A stretch of 64,000 nt of DNA from an uncultured Coriobacteriales bacterium (GCA_902464015.1 CABQHM010000006.1:12213-76212), one strand, 5' to 3'. Shown: positions 16,756-25,623, counted from the first letter of the stretch. Numbers and translations: made by a program. The notes: generated by a model from the sequence alone, not told the origin.

Positions 16756-16790
16756 AGAAAAGGGGCCCGCACTGATGTGCGAGCCCCTTT
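16756..16790 (-). terminator. Rho-independent terminator of the surface protein gene
   Basis: On the minus strand AAAGGGGC and GCCCCTTT pair outside an inner CGCAC/GTGCG stem, followed by TTTTCTTT. It lies about 30 nt after the stop of the surface protein gene. Confidence 0.88.
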
Positions 16791-16820
16791 GCGTCGTGCG
16801 GGATGATGATCGAGGCGCGT

Positions 16821-19202
16821 TTACTTCTTGCGGCTCTTCAGGATGAGCACGATGGCAAGGACAACCACGACAACGCCGACGCCGGCTGCGATGTAGATGG
16901 GCGTGTTGTCAGTGGTGTCGCCCGTCTTGGCAATGCCGTTCTGCGGCTGGTTAGCGGCAGCGGTGACGGTGACGGTGCACTTGACGTTATGACCCTGCAC
17001 AGTGCCGGTGACCTCGAAGGTGCCCGCCTTGGCGTAGAGGTCGGCATAGTTGGCAGGCGTGTTCCACGTTACCGTCTCATTGGTGGTGCTGCCGTCAGAC
17101 CAACGCACGCTGGCCGTGGCAGGCAGGGTGGGAGCGGTGCCAGCCGTGGTGGTCGCCGTCAGGTTGTTTTGGATGCCGTTGATGAACTTAGTGTCGGCAG
17201 TCTTCCACTGGGCGTACAGCGTGGCGTTACTGCCGAGCGTGAGCTGGCCACCGTTAACGATTGCGGTGCCGGTGCCGTCGGCTGCGGTGTTCCAACCAGC
17301 GAAGACGTAACCGTCACGCGTGAACGTAGAGGCGGGGAGGGTAACCGTGGTGCCCAGGTCGGCTGTCAGCACGTCCATGGCACCAGTGCCACCGTTGGCG
17401 TCGAAGGTGACCGTGCACTTCGTGGCAGGGGCGGCGACCCACTGGGCGAAGAGCGTCATGTTCTCGTGGATTGTGGGATCATCCTGGGGCATGTACTTGG
17501 TGCCGGTGCCGTCGGCCGCGGTGTTCCAGCTGTCGAAGACCTTGCCGGCGGGAGCCGTGAAGGCGCTGCCGGGTACGGTGTACTCGGCGTCAGCATCCAC
17601 GTCTGCGGGGGACATCTCGCCAGTGCCGCCGTTGGCGTCAAAGCTCACGGTAAAGTGCGTGACAGGTGCAGGCTCAACATCCTTCCACTTGGCATAGAGG
17701 GTCGTGTAGCCTGCGAGCAGGCCCAGGCTCGTGCCTGCGGGATAGGTCTCGGTGCCGTCGGCGTTGGTCCAGCAGTCGAACTCCTGGCCCTCGGGTGCGG
17801 TGAAGGCGCACTCGGGAGCGGCGTACTCGTCCTCGGCATTAACGGTCACGGGGTCCATTTCGCCGGTGCCGCCGTTGGCCTCGAAGCTCACGGTGAACTG
17901 AGTGACGGGTGCGGGCTCGACGTCCTTCCACTTGGCGTAGAGGGTCGTGTCGCCTGCGAGCAGGCCCAGGCTCGTGCCTGCGGGGTAGGTCTCGGTGCCG
18001 TCGGCGTTCGTCCAGCAGTCGAACTCCTGGCCTTCGGGTGCGGTGAAGGCGCACTCGGGAGCGGTGTACTCGTCCTCGGCGTTAACGGTCACGGGGTCCA
18101 TCGCGCCTTCGCCGCCGTTAGCGTCGAAGCTCACGGTGAACTGGGTGGCTGCGGGAGGCTCGGAGTCGCCTTCGCCCTTGCCGGCACCATCGCCCTCAAT
18201 GACACCGCCGTCGGGCTGAGCGTTGCCATCGCCGGCTTCGCCCTGGTCGCCGGGCGTCGCGTCGCCGTCCACAGCGGGTGCCTGACCTGCGACGGTGAGG
18301 CTCGTGCTAGCGAGCCACTGGCCGTCGGCGTAGACGCTCACGGTTGCAATGCCCTCGCCGAGCGTGGTGAGAGTCTCACCCTCAACCTGGGCAACATCGG
18401 GATTGTCGGAACCATAGGTTGCGCCGGGCAGCGTCACGGGCGTGCCGTTGTCGGTGGCCACGTAGCTCAGGGCAAGCTGAGTGCCCGGCTCATAGGTGCC
18501 GGTCTCGCTCTGCGTGCCGTCGGGCTGGGTGACAAAGACGGCGACCGTGAGGGCCGACGAGTCAACGGTTACCTTCATGGTGGCGGGGACAGGGGCCTCG
18601 GTGCCATCTTCCTGCAGGCCCGAAGCCTCAGTTGCGCGCACGTAGGCGCCACCCTCGCTCAGGTTGCCGGCCTCGCTGGAGAACACGGCCACGAGATACA
18701 TATCGCCGGTCTGGGTCTGGAAGAGAGCCACGCCGCAGTAGGCGTTCTCGGTGTTGGTGAACGGGCTCGCGTCGTTGAACCAAGAGGCGGTCATCTGCTC
18801 GACGGTTGCAGCGATGTCCGCGGTGTTGACGTTGGCTGCAGGGAGAAATGCTACACACTCTTGGCCGTTCTGTGCAGAATGTATGGCGTTCTCGGCGCAC
18901 TGGGCCGCACGAGCCTGGGCCTGAGCCTCAAGAGCCTGCGTGGATTCCAGGGGAGCGGCCTCTCCGCGGGCGGCGTTCATGCTGTCGACGACGGACTGTG
19001 CCGAGGCCAGGTAGTAGGAGCCGCTGATCTGCGTGGTAACGGGTGCACTCGCCTGGCCCTCGGCCTGAGCTGCTTCGTCGGCCCATGTCACAGCAGGGGT
19101 AAAAGTGCTGGTGGAAGCCACAAAAGCGCCACCAGCAATCAGTGCGGCGGCGGCGAGTGTGACGCGACCGGCCAACCAGCCGGAAGTGTTGGTACGTGCC
19201 AT
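16821..19202 (-). CDS. Cell-wall-anchored surface protein with CAP-like domain and InlB repeats
   Basis: A 793-residue secreted protein. Order: signal peptide with hydrophobic core (about 10-35); a CAP/SCP-like domain (about 60-190; SVVDSMNAARGEA); an Ig-like bacterial domain (about 195-310); an acidic Gly-rich linker; four InlB-type repeats (about 350-675) with FDANGG and LYAKW/LYAQW ends; a group-4 Ig-like domain (about 675-750). It ends with a sorting signal: IAKTG at 757-761, a hydrophobic helix and RKK. The central two repeats are nearly identical at DNA level. The start chosen (ATG 19202) is 9 nt from AAAGGAG; an ATG at 19211 directly abuts that site. Surface adhesion is inferred from the architecture. 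Confidence 0.85.
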   Translation of the reverse strand: MARTNTSGWLAGRVTLAAAALIAGGAFVASTSTFTPAVTWADEAAQAEGQASAPVTTQISGSYYLASAQSVVDSMNAARGEAAPLESTQALEAQAQARAAQCAENAIHSAQNGQECVAFLPAANVNTADIAATVEQMTASWFNDASPFTNTENAYCGVALFQTQTGDMYLVAVFSSEAGNLSEGGAYVRATEASGLQEDGTEAPVPATMKVTVDSSALTVAVFVTQPDGTQSETGTYEPGTQLALSYVATDNGTPVTLPGATYGSDNPDVAQVEGETLTTLGEGIATVSVYADGQWLASTSLTVAGQAPAVDGDATPGDQGEAGDGNAQPDGGVIEGDGAGKGEGDSEPPAATQFTVSFDANGGEGAMDPVTVNAEDEYTAPECAFTAPEGQEFDCWTNADGTETYPAGTSLGLLAGDTTLYAKWKDVEPAPVTQFTVSFEANGGTGEMDPVTVNAEDEYAAPECAFTAPEGQEFDCWTNADGTETYPAGTSLGLLAGYTTLYAKWKDVEPAPVTHFTVSFDANGGTGEMSPADVDADAEYTVPGSAFTAPAGKVFDSWNTAADGTGTKYMPQDDPTIHENMTLFAQWVAAPATKCTVTFDANGGTGAMDVLTADLGTTVTLPASTFTRDGYVFAGWNTAADGTGTAIVNGGQLTLGSNATLYAQWKTADTKFINGIQNNLTATTTAGTAPTLPATASVRWSDGSTTNETVTWNTPANYADLYAKAGTFEVTGTVQGHNVKCTVTVTAAANQPQNGIAKTGDTTDNTPIYIAAGVGVVVVVLAIVLILKSRKK
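17634..18150 (-). repeat. Near-identical tandem 243-bp repeats in the surface protein gene
   Basis: Two adjacent copies of a 243-bp unit (81 residues) encode InlB repeats that differ at only a handful of residues. Matching points are 17671 and 17914. The frame is preserved, and most base differences are single scattered substitutions. This is a recent in-frame duplication likely to vary in copy number between strains. Confidence 0.85.
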
Positions 19203-19380
19203 ATCGGTCATCTCCTTTAAAGTGCATGAGGCGAATGCCTTGCACCGGATTGGAAGTACTTCGGCATGACTGGTGCTATTTTACCTCATTTATGTGGGGG
19301 AGCCTTGCAACAAGACGGCCCACCGCCTTTAGGCGATGGGCCGTCGCATACCTGAAGTCAATTTAAGGACGCTGAAACCG

Positions 19381-19481
19381 CAAAAAGCAGGCGGCGCCGC
19401 AGCAAAGCGTACGAAGGTGATGTGTATGGCGCGCGCCCCTGGCGTACCAGAGGTACTTGAACCTTCGTGGAACGCGGCTGC
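19381..19481 (-). terminator. Long-hairpin terminator repeat, copy 2
   Basis: On the minus strand the stem is GCAGC/GCTGC, GCGT/ACGC and an 8-bp ACGAAGGT/ACCTTCGT, with an internal GTACC/GGTAC hairpin, then GGCGCCGCC and TGCTTTTTG. It has the same architecture as the neighbouring copy at 19488-19577, but a different 8-bp stem with compensating changes on both sides. Confidence 0.65.
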
Positions 19482-19487
19482 AGCCCT

Positions 19488-19577
19488 CAAAAAGCAGAAG
19501 CCCCTGCAGCAAGGCGTACGGGGCCGTAGCGTACTGGACGTACGTAAGGCCCCGTAGAACGCAGCTGCAGGGGCTTC
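19488..19577 (-). terminator. Long-hairpin terminator repeat, copy 1 (after glnN)
   Basis: On the minus strand GAAGCCCCTGCAGC pairs with GCTGCAGGGGCTTC over 14 bp, then GCGT/ACGC and ACGGGGCC/GGCCCCGT, with an inner CGTAC/GTACG hairpin. TGCTTTTTG follows the stem. It begins 10 nt after the glnN stop and is the obvious glnN terminator. Confidence 0.8.
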
Positions 19578-19586
19578 GCAACTAAC

Positions 19587-21668
19587 TTACAGGTAGAAGA
19601 GGATGTCGTTGTAGGACGGGAGGGGCCAATACTCCTTGCTGCAGATAGACTCCATGGCGTCGGCATCCTCGCGCAGCTTCTCCATGGCGGGGAGCACCTT
19701 GTCGCGGCAGGCCTCGCCGCGTGCCTGCACGTCGGCGGTGGCGATCATGGCATCGTGGGCCTCAACCAGCGCGTCGATGTCGTCGCTGATGGTGTCGGCA
19801 CCGTCGGAGAGCTTCTTCAGCAGCTTGGTCTCGGCCTTGCACGCCACGCCCATGTCCTGTTTGATGGCCAGATTGGAGGCAACGTCGGCGGCATAGGCGT
19901 TCACGGCCGGCAGAATCTGCTTATTGGCCATGTCAATCATCGTGAGGGCCTCGATGTTGATGAGGTTCGCATACTGCTCGAGCTTGATCTCGTAGTGGCT
20001 CTTGGTCTCGACGCGGCTCATGACGCCGAATTCCTCGAGCAGGGCGATGTTCTTTTCCTTCATCATCGCGGGGGCAGCATCGGGCAGGGTGCGCAGGTTG
20101 GACAGACCGCGCTTGGCAGCCTCCTCAGTCCACTCGGCGCTGTAGCCGTCGCCGTTGAAGATGATGTGCTGGTGGTCGGTCAGGGTCTGCTTGATCCAGG
20201 CCATGGCGTCGGTCTCAAAGCTCGCGCTGCTCTCCATGGCGTTGGCGAACTCCTTGAGCTCCTTGGCAACGGCCGTGTTGAGCACCATGTTGGGGTCGGA
20301 CAGGTTCTGACGCGAGCCAGCGGCGCGGAACTCGAACTTGTTGCCCGTGAAGGCGAAGGGAGAGGTGCGGTTGCGGTCGGTGGTGTCCTTGGTGAGGTTG
20401 GGCAGCACCGGCACGCCCAGGTACATGCTCTCCTTGTCGTGGCTCTCGTAGGTCTTGCCCTCGATGATGGCCTCGACGATGCCGTTGAGCTGGTCGCCCA
20501 GGAAGATGGAGATGATTGCGGGCGGTGCCTCGTTGGCGCCCAGACGGTGGTCGTTGCCGGCCGAGGCGACGCTGACGCGCAGCATCTCCTGATAGTCGTC
20601 CACAGCGGCGATGACGCAGGTCAGGAAGACGAGGAACTGCAGGTTCTGCTCGGGGGTGTCGCCGGGGTCGAGCAGGTTCTGGCCGTCGGCGGACAGCGAC
20701 CAGTTGTCATGCTTGCCCGAGCCGTTGATGCCCTCGAAGGGCTTCTCGTGCTCCAGGCACACCAGGCCGTGGTGGCTGGCGATGATCTTCATGAGCTCCA
20801 TGACGAGCAGGTTGTGGTCAATGGCGACGTTGGCCTCCTCGAACACGGGGGCAAGCTCGTGCTGGCAGGGGGCGACCTCGTTGTGCTTGGTCTTTGCGGG
20901 CACAGCGAGCTTCCACAGCTCGGAGTCAAGCTCCTTCATGAAGCGGCTGACGGTGGGGCGGATGGAGCCGAAGTAGTGCTCCTGGAGCTCCTGGCCCTTG
21001 TCGGGGGCGGCGCCGAAGAGAGTGCGGCCGCACAGGATGAGGTCGGGGCGCTTGGCGAAGTCCTCTTCCTTGATGAGGAAGTACTCCTGCTCGGGACCGA
21101 CGGTGCTGACGACGCGGTCAGGATGCTTGCCGAAGAGGGCCATGACGCGCTTGGCCTGGTCGCTTACGGCAGTCATGGAGCGCAGAAGCGGGGTCTTCTT
21201 GTCGAGCGACTCACCGTTGTAGCTGATGAATGCCGTGGGGATGCACAGGACGTCGTCCTTGATGAAGGCCGGGCTCGTGGGGTCCCAGGCGGTGTAGCCG
21301 CGTGCCTCAAACGTGGAGCGCAGGCCGCCGGAGGGGAAGCTCGAGGCGTCGGGCTCACCCTGTACGAGCTCCTTGCCAGAGAAGGTCATGATGGCCGTGC
21401 CGTCGCCGCCGGGGTTCAGGAACGAGTCATGCTTCTCGCTCGTGATACCGGTGAGGGGCTGGAACCAGTGGGTGTAGTGCGTGGCGCCCTGTTCAATGGC
21501 CCACTCCTTCATGGCGTGGGCGACGACGTTGGCCACCTCGATGTCGAGGGGCTCGCCCTGCTGGAGCGTCCTCATGAGTGCCTTGTAGGTCACCTTGGGG
21601 AGCTTCTCCTGCATGATCTTCTGGCTGAAGACCTTGCAGCCGAAGTACTCGCTGGGGTTGACTGCCAT
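19587..21668 (-). CDS. glnN: Glutamine synthetase type III
   Basis: GSIII makes glutamine from glutamate, ammonia and ATP. The 693-residue length separates it from GSI (about 470). Motifs seen: the N-terminal block VFSQKIMQEKLPK, THWFQPLTGITSEKHDSF, the active-site VGPEQEYFLI, GINGSGKHDNWS, NEAPPAIISIFLGDQL, and DRNRTSPFAFTGNKFEFRA. The ATG is preceded by GAGAAGGCGG. It is monocistronic: a long-hairpin terminator follows, and polA diverges upstream. Nitrogen regulation is likely from the family, but no regulator gene is nearby. Confidence 0.96.
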   Translation of the reverse strand: MAVNPSEYFGCKVFSQKIMQEKLPKVTYKALMRTLQQGEPLDIEVANVVAHAMKEWAIEQGATHYTHWFQPLTGITSEKHDSFLNPGGDGTAIMTFSGKELVQGEPDASSFPSGGLRSTFEARGYTAWDPTSPAFIKDDVLCIPTAFISYNGESLDKKTPLLRSMTAVSDQAKRVMALFGKHPDRVVSTVGPEQEYFLIKEEDFAKRPDLILCGRTLFGAAPDKGQELQEHYFGSIRPTVSRFMKELDSELWKLAVPAKTKHNEVAPCQHELAPVFEEANVAIDHNLLVMELMKIIASHHGLVCLEHEKPFEGINGSGKHDNWSLSADGQNLLDPGDTPEQNLQFLVFLTCVIAAVDDYQEMLRVSVASAGNDHRLGANEAPPAIISIFLGDQLNGIVEAIIEGKTYESHDKESMYLGVPVLPNLTKDTTDRNRTSPFAFTGNKFEFRAAGSRQNLSDPNMVLNTAVAKELKEFANAMESSASFETDAMAWIKQTLTDHQHIIFNGDGYSAEWTEEAAKRGLSNLRTLPDAAPAMMKEKNIALLEEFGVMSRVETKSHYEIKLEQYANLINIEALTMIDMANKQILPAVNAYAADVASNLAIKQDMGVACKAETKLLKKLSDGADTISDDIDALVEAHDAMIATADVQARGEACRDKVLPAMEKLREDADAMESICSKEYWPLPSYNDILFYL

Positions 21669-21770
21669 TTAAACCGCCTTCTCTCGATGACGCCGCGCAT
21701 CGCGCGGACGTCTTGGACACAAAGCTCGGTGCATGTCGCAAACTCTAGGAGTCGAATGTTTCGTTCACTT

Positions 21771-21799
21771 TACGGTCGTGGGAAGCGTTCGTGACCGTA
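21771..21799. promoter_or_regulatory. 29-bp dyad in the glnN/polA divergent region
   Basis: TACGGTC and GACCGTA form a 7-bp perfect inverted repeat with a 15-bp spacer, centred at 21785. It lies upstream of a -10-like TATAAG at 21819-21824 facing polA, and about 100 bp upstream of the glnN start. Spacing fits a dimeric regulator site, possibly for glnN, but no protein can be named. Confidence 0.3.
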
Positions 21800-21823
21800 T
21801 GATATCGCCGATGGAAACTATAA

Positions 21824-21843
21824 GGCTGGCCGTGTGGCCGGCC
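21824..21843 (+). other. Leader hairpin before polA
   Basis: GGCTGGCC pairs with GGCCGGCC around a GTGT loop (8 bp, one U-G pair in plus-strand RNA). It lies 32 nt before the polA ATG and directly after TATAAG, so it would sit at or near the mRNA 5' end. Confidence 0.35.
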
Positions 21844-21875
21844 ACCCCACTTTCACATGCAATGGAAGGTGCTTC

Positions 21876-24707
21876 ATGGAACAAGAACACGACGTGGCGG
21901 CCGCAAGGCCTCTGACGTTTGCTGTCATTGACGGCAACTCCCTCATGCATCGCGCATTTCATGCGGTGCAGACGCCCATGAACGCTCCCGACGGCCGACC
22001 CACCAACGCCATCTTCGGTTTCATGGGCATGTTTTTGCGCCTGGTGGAAGACTTCCACCCCGATGGCATCATGGTCGCCTTCGACAAGGGCCGCCCCACG
22101 GTGCGTATGGAGATGCTTCCCCAGTACAAGGCGCAGCGCCCCCCGCGCGACCCGCTGCTTTCCGAGCAGTTCCCCATGATGCGCGAGCTGCTCGAGGCTA
22201 TGCATGTGCCGGTGTATGCCGTCGAGGGCTGGGAGGGCGACGACCTGCTTGGCACGCTTGCCAGGCAGGGCGAGGAGCTGGGCCACAGGATGCTGCTTGT
22301 CACGGGCGACCGCGACGCCTACCAACTTTCCGACGGCAACGTCTCGATCCTCTCCAACAGGAAGGGCATGAGCGACGTCGCCATCATGAGCCCGGAGGAG
22401 ATCTGCGCGCTTTACGAGGGCGTGAAGCCCGAGCAGATTCCCGACTTCTACGGCCTCAAGGGCGACACGAGCGACAACATCCCCGGTGTGCCCGGCATCG
22501 GCCCCAAGAAGGCGGCCGCGCTCATCGTGCAGTACGGCTCGCTTGACGCCGTGCTCGCTGACGCCGACAACATCAAGGGCAAGATGGGCGAAAACATCCG
22601 CAACCATGCCGACGATGCCCTGGTGTCGCGCGAGGTTGCCCGCATCCGTCGTGACGCGCCGGTCACGTTCGACGCTCAGGCGGCCCTGTGGCCCTCCTTT
22701 GATGCGGCTGAGGTTGAGCGTGCCTTTGACGTACTGGCGCTGCGCACCCTCAAGGGCCGCGTGCTGCGCTGCTCGTGCGGGGCGCAGGCCGATCAGAGCG
22801 ACAATGCGGCATGCGCCTGCGCGCAGGAGCAGGGTCCGAACCTGCCTGCCGAGCCCCTGCAGGGACAGGCTGCTTGGGATTGCCTGAAGCAGGCTTGCGA
22901 TTGCGACGCCTGGGTGGGCGCCTTCTTCGACGAGGGCCAGGACACCGGCTCGCTTTTCGGCAGCGCGCAGACCCTGTGGCTCGCCTGTGCGTCGGGATGG
23001 CAGATGGCTGAGGGCGCGCCCTCCCAGGAGCCGGCGTGCCTTTTGCGCTTCGACGGTGACGACGCCCTCGAGGCCCTGCTTATGGCGTATGAAGGCTGCA
23101 AAGTCGTCTCGTTCGACACCAAGGCCGACCTGCGTCGCCTCTACCCGCTTGACTCTTCCGAGTCTGCGCGCCTTGATGCCGCAGAGTTCGCCTCTACCCG
23201 CAGCTCTGAGGTGTTCGACGCCGGGGTGGCCGCCTATCTGCTCGATTCGGACCGCTCCGACTTCGAGCCCAGCGTGCTTGTGGGGGCGTTCTTGCCCTGG
23301 AGCCTTCCCGCCCTGGAGTTCCCGGCCGCACCGAAAAAGGGCAGGGGAACACCTGCTCCCGCTCCCACCGAGGAGTCGAGCGCGGCGCGCGGGGCATGCG
23401 CGGCCGCTTCGCTTCTGGCGCTGCGCGAGGTGCTTGACGAGCTTCTTGAGCAGGACGGCACGAAGGCGTGTATGACCGACATCGAGATGCCGCTTGTCGC
23501 GGTGCTCGCGGTGCTTGAGCGCAACGGCATGAAGGTGGATCCTGAGGTTCTCGCCCATCAGTCCGGCCTGCTCACGGGCCAGATTGAGGAGATTCGCTCG
23601 CGCATCTTCGACCTTGCAGGCCAAGAGTTCAACATCGACTCGCCCGCCCAGCTCTCCGGCGTGCTCTTCGACACGTTTGGGCTTCCGACGCGCGACCCCG
23701 AGACGGGCCGACCTCTCAAGAAGACCAAGACCGGCTTCTACTCCACAAACGCCAAGCTTCTCGAGGGCTTTGCATGCGACTACCCCGTGGTGGCCGATGT
23801 CCTCGACTATCGCGAGCGCGTGAAGATCAAGTCGACCTACCTTGACGCGCTGCCTCGCCAGATTCTCGGCGACGGCAGGGTGCACACCACCTACAACCAG
23901 ACAGTCACGGCTACTGGCAGGCTCTCCTCCTCGGACCCCAACCTGCAGAACATCCCCGTGCGCAGCGACCTGGGCCGCATGGTGAGGACGGCCTTTGTGC
24001 CCGCCGGTCCCGACAACGTCATCTTGTCGTGCGACTACTCGCAAATCGAGTTGCGGCTGCTTGCGCACCTGTCGGGCGACGAGGGCCTCGTCGAGGCGTT
24101 CTTGAGCGGGGAGGACTTCCATCGCGAGACGGCCTCGAAGGTCTTCGGCGTGCCGGCGGCCGAGGTGACACCTGCACAGCGCTCCCGCGCCAAGGCGGTC
24201 AACTTCGGCATCGTCTACGGTCAGACGGCCTGGGGTCTGTCCCAGACGCTCAAAATCTCCGCCGCCGAGGCTCAGGAGATGATCGACCGTTACTACGCGA
24301 CGTATCCCGGCGTACGTGTCTACCTCAACGACCAGGTGGAACTTGCGCGCAAGCAGGGCTTTGTGCAGACGATGTTCGGACGCAAGCGCCATGTGCCCAA
24401 CATTGCGGCGCGTGTGCCGGCCGTGCGCCAGTTTGCCGAGCGCACGGCAATGAACCACCCCATGCAGGGCTCCGCGGCCGACATCATCAAGCTTGCTATG
24501 GTGCGTGTGCAGCGCAAGCTGTTGGAAGGAGCGTTTAAGGCAAAAATGATTGTCCAGGTGCACGACGAGCTTGACTTCGACTGCCCGCGCAGCGAGGTCG
24601 AGGCATTGCAGGAGATGGTGGTCGAGCAGATGCAGGACATCGCGGAGCTTCGTGTTCCCCTGCTCGTTTCCTGCTCCATCGGTCAGAACTGGGCGGAGGC
24701 GAAATAG
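21876..24707 (+). CDS. polA: DNA polymerase I, proofreading motif lost
   Basis: Pol I fills repair gaps and removes primers. The 943-residue protein has an N-terminal 5'-3' nuclease domain (FAVIDGNSLMHRAFHA; GDRDAYQL; GLKGDTSDNIPGVPGIGPKKA). A degenerate 3'-5' exonuclease region follows, and a full polymerase domain holds motif A DYSQIELRLL (D720), motif B RSRAKAVNFGIVYGQT and motif C VHDELD (D897). In the exonuclease domain the DxE motif reads FDTK (D414), lacking the metal-binding Glu, so proofreading is probably absent, as in Taq-type enzymes. The ATG at 21876 follows GGAAGGT by 5 nt; an upstream GTG lies inside the leader hairpin and is rejected. Confidence 0.96.
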   Translation: MEQEHDVAAARPLTFAVIDGNSLMHRAFHAVQTPMNAPDGRPTNAIFGFMGMFLRLVEDFHPDGIMVAFDKGRPTVRMEMLPQYKAQRPPRDPLLSEQFPMMRELLEAMHVPVYAVEGWEGDDLLGTLARQGEELGHRMLLVTGDRDAYQLSDGNVSILSNRKGMSDVAIMSPEEICALYEGVKPEQIPDFYGLKGDTSDNIPGVPGIGPKKAAALIVQYGSLDAVLADADNIKGKMGENIRNHADDALVSREVARIRRDAPVTFDAQAALWPSFDAAEVERAFDVLALRTLKGRVLRCSCGAQADQSDNAACACAQEQGPNLPAEPLQGQAAWDCLKQACDCDAWVGAFFDEGQDTGSLFGSAQTLWLACASGWQMAEGAPSQEPACLLRFDGDDALEALLMAYEGCKVVSFDTKADLRRLYPLDSSESARLDAAEFASTRSSEVFDAGVAAYLLDSDRSDFEPSVLVGAFLPWSLPALEFPAAPKKGRGTPAPAPTEESSAARGACAAASLLALREVLDELLEQDGTKACMTDIEMPLVAVLAVLERNGMKVDPEVLAHQSGLLTGQIEEIRSRIFDLAGQEFNIDSPAQLSGVLFDTFGLPTRDPETGRPLKKTKTGFYSTNAKLLEGFACDYPVVADVLDYRERVKIKSTYLDALPRQILGDGRVHTTYNQTVTATGRLSSSDPNLQNIPVRSDLGRMVRTAFVPAGPDNVILSCDYSQIELRLLAHLSGDEGLVEAFLSGEDFHRETASKVFGVPAAEVTPAQRSRAKAVNFGIVYGQTAWGLSQTLKISAAEAQEMIDRYYATYPGVRVYLNDQVELARKQGFVQTMFGRKRHVPNIAARVPAVRQFAERTAMNHPMQGSAADIIKLAMVRVQRKLLEGAFKAKMIVQVHDELDFDCPRSEVEALQEMVVEQMQDIAELRVPLLVSCSIGQNWAEAK

Positions 24708-24708
24708 T

Positions 24709-25623
24709 GTGCAGAGTGTTGAGGCGTCCCCTGCGTCCAAAGTCACGGGCGAGCACCTGGGTCTTGGCATCGCCTTTACCTTGTTGGGTGGCGTGGGCTG
24801 GGGCTTTTCCGGCACGTGCGCGCAGCTCCTGTTCACCAACTACGACGTGGAGCCTACATGGCTTGTCGCAGCGCGCATGGTCATCGCGGCGCTCATGTTT
24901 GCCCCTCTCGTCTTTGGCACGCATCGCCGCGAAGAGGCTGAGCTGATACGTGACAAGCCAAACATCCTGATAACGCTGGTGTTTGCCGTTTTTGGCCTGT
25001 TCGCCTGCTCAAGCAGCTACCTCATGTCGATTCAGGCGAGCGACGCGGGCACGGCCACCGTGCTGCAGTCGCTCAACCTGCTCCTTATCCTTGTGGTTTC
25101 ATGCGTGCAGATGCATCGTCTGCCCAAGCGCAAGGAGGCCATCGGCGTGGTGTTGGCGCTGGTGGGCACGTTCCTCATTGCCACACAGGGGTCGTTCACG
25201 TCGCTGTCCATCTCGGCGGCGGCGCTTTTTTGGGGCATATGCAACGCGGTTGCCTGTGCGCTGTACACGCTCTTGCCCGCCAAGCCCCTTGCCCGCCATG
25301 GCTCGGTGGCGGTCACGGGTACGGCGATTTGCATTGCGGCGGTAGTCGCCTGCGTCGTGTACCAGCCCTGGAGCCACATGCCCACGCTTGACCTCGTGGG
25401 CTGGCTTGCCGTGTTCGCCGTGGCGGCAATCGGCACCTTCGGGTCGTTCTTGCTCTACGTCACCGGCGTCAAGATTGTCGGCAGCCTCTTGGCGGGTCTT
25501 CTTGCGAGCACCGAGCCCATCGTGGCATGCGTGCTGTCCGTCGTGTGGATGGGCACCGTCTTCTCTGGGTTCGATCTGGTGGGAATGGCTCTTATCATCA
25601 TCATGATGTTCCTGATGGTATAA
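24709..25623 (+). CDS. EamA/DMT-family membrane transporter
   Basis: A 304-residue integral membrane protein with ten hydrophobic segments arranged as two EamA repeats (first GIAFTLLGGVGWGFSGTCAQ; second AALFWGICNAVACALYTLL). Drug/metabolite transporters of this family export amino acids, nucleotides or drugs; the substrate cannot be read here. The GTG start at 24709 is 1 nt after the polA stop, with GGAGGC 8 nt upstream, so it is co-transcribed with polA. STEPIVACVLSVVWMG near the C-terminus is the typical ninth-helix motif. Confidence 0.88.
   Translation: MQSVEASPASKVTGEHLGLGIAFTLLGGVGWGFSGTCAQLLFTNYDVEPTWLVAARMVIAALMFAPLVFGTHRREEAELIRDKPNILITLVFAVFGLFACSSSYLMSIQASDAGTATVLQSLNLLLILVVSCVQMHRLPKRKEAIGVVLALVGTFLIATQGSFTSLSISAAALFWGICNAVACALYTLLPAKPLARHGSVAVTGTAICIAAVVACVVYQPWSHMPTLDLVGWLAVFAVAAIGTFGSFLLYVTGVKIVGSLLAGLLASTEPIVACVLSVVWMGTVFSGFDLVGMALIIIMMFLMV

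Larger units (their letters stand above)
19203..19586 (-). other. 384-nt gene-free region between glnN and the surface protein gene
   Basis: No protein gene is supported. Reading on the minus strand from glnN it holds two tandem long-hairpin terminators (19577-19381). A third hairpin follows at about 19318-19344 (GGCCCATCGCC/GGCGGTGGGCC, one G-U on the minus strand). Then come a -10-like TAAAAT at 19283-19278 and a small leader hairpin GTGCA...TGCAC at about 19243-19220, just before the AAAGGAG of the surface protein gene. Confidence 0.6.

Noticed and set aside
17634..18150. Tandem repeats considered as a CRISPR array
   Set aside because: The unit is 243 bp, coding and in frame, without short repeats and unique spacers.
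16803..19220. 805-codon plus-strand frame opposite the surface protein gene
   Set aside because: It is the antisense shadow of a high-GC gene; the minus strand has the signal peptide, repeats and sorting signal.
19336..19557. 73-codon plus-strand frame between the surface protein gene and glnN
   Set aside because: It lies entirely in the hairpin terminator repeats and has no ribosome site.
21765..24839. 1024-codon minus-strand frame opposite polA
   Set aside because: Antisense shadow of polA, whose conserved motifs are on the plus strand.
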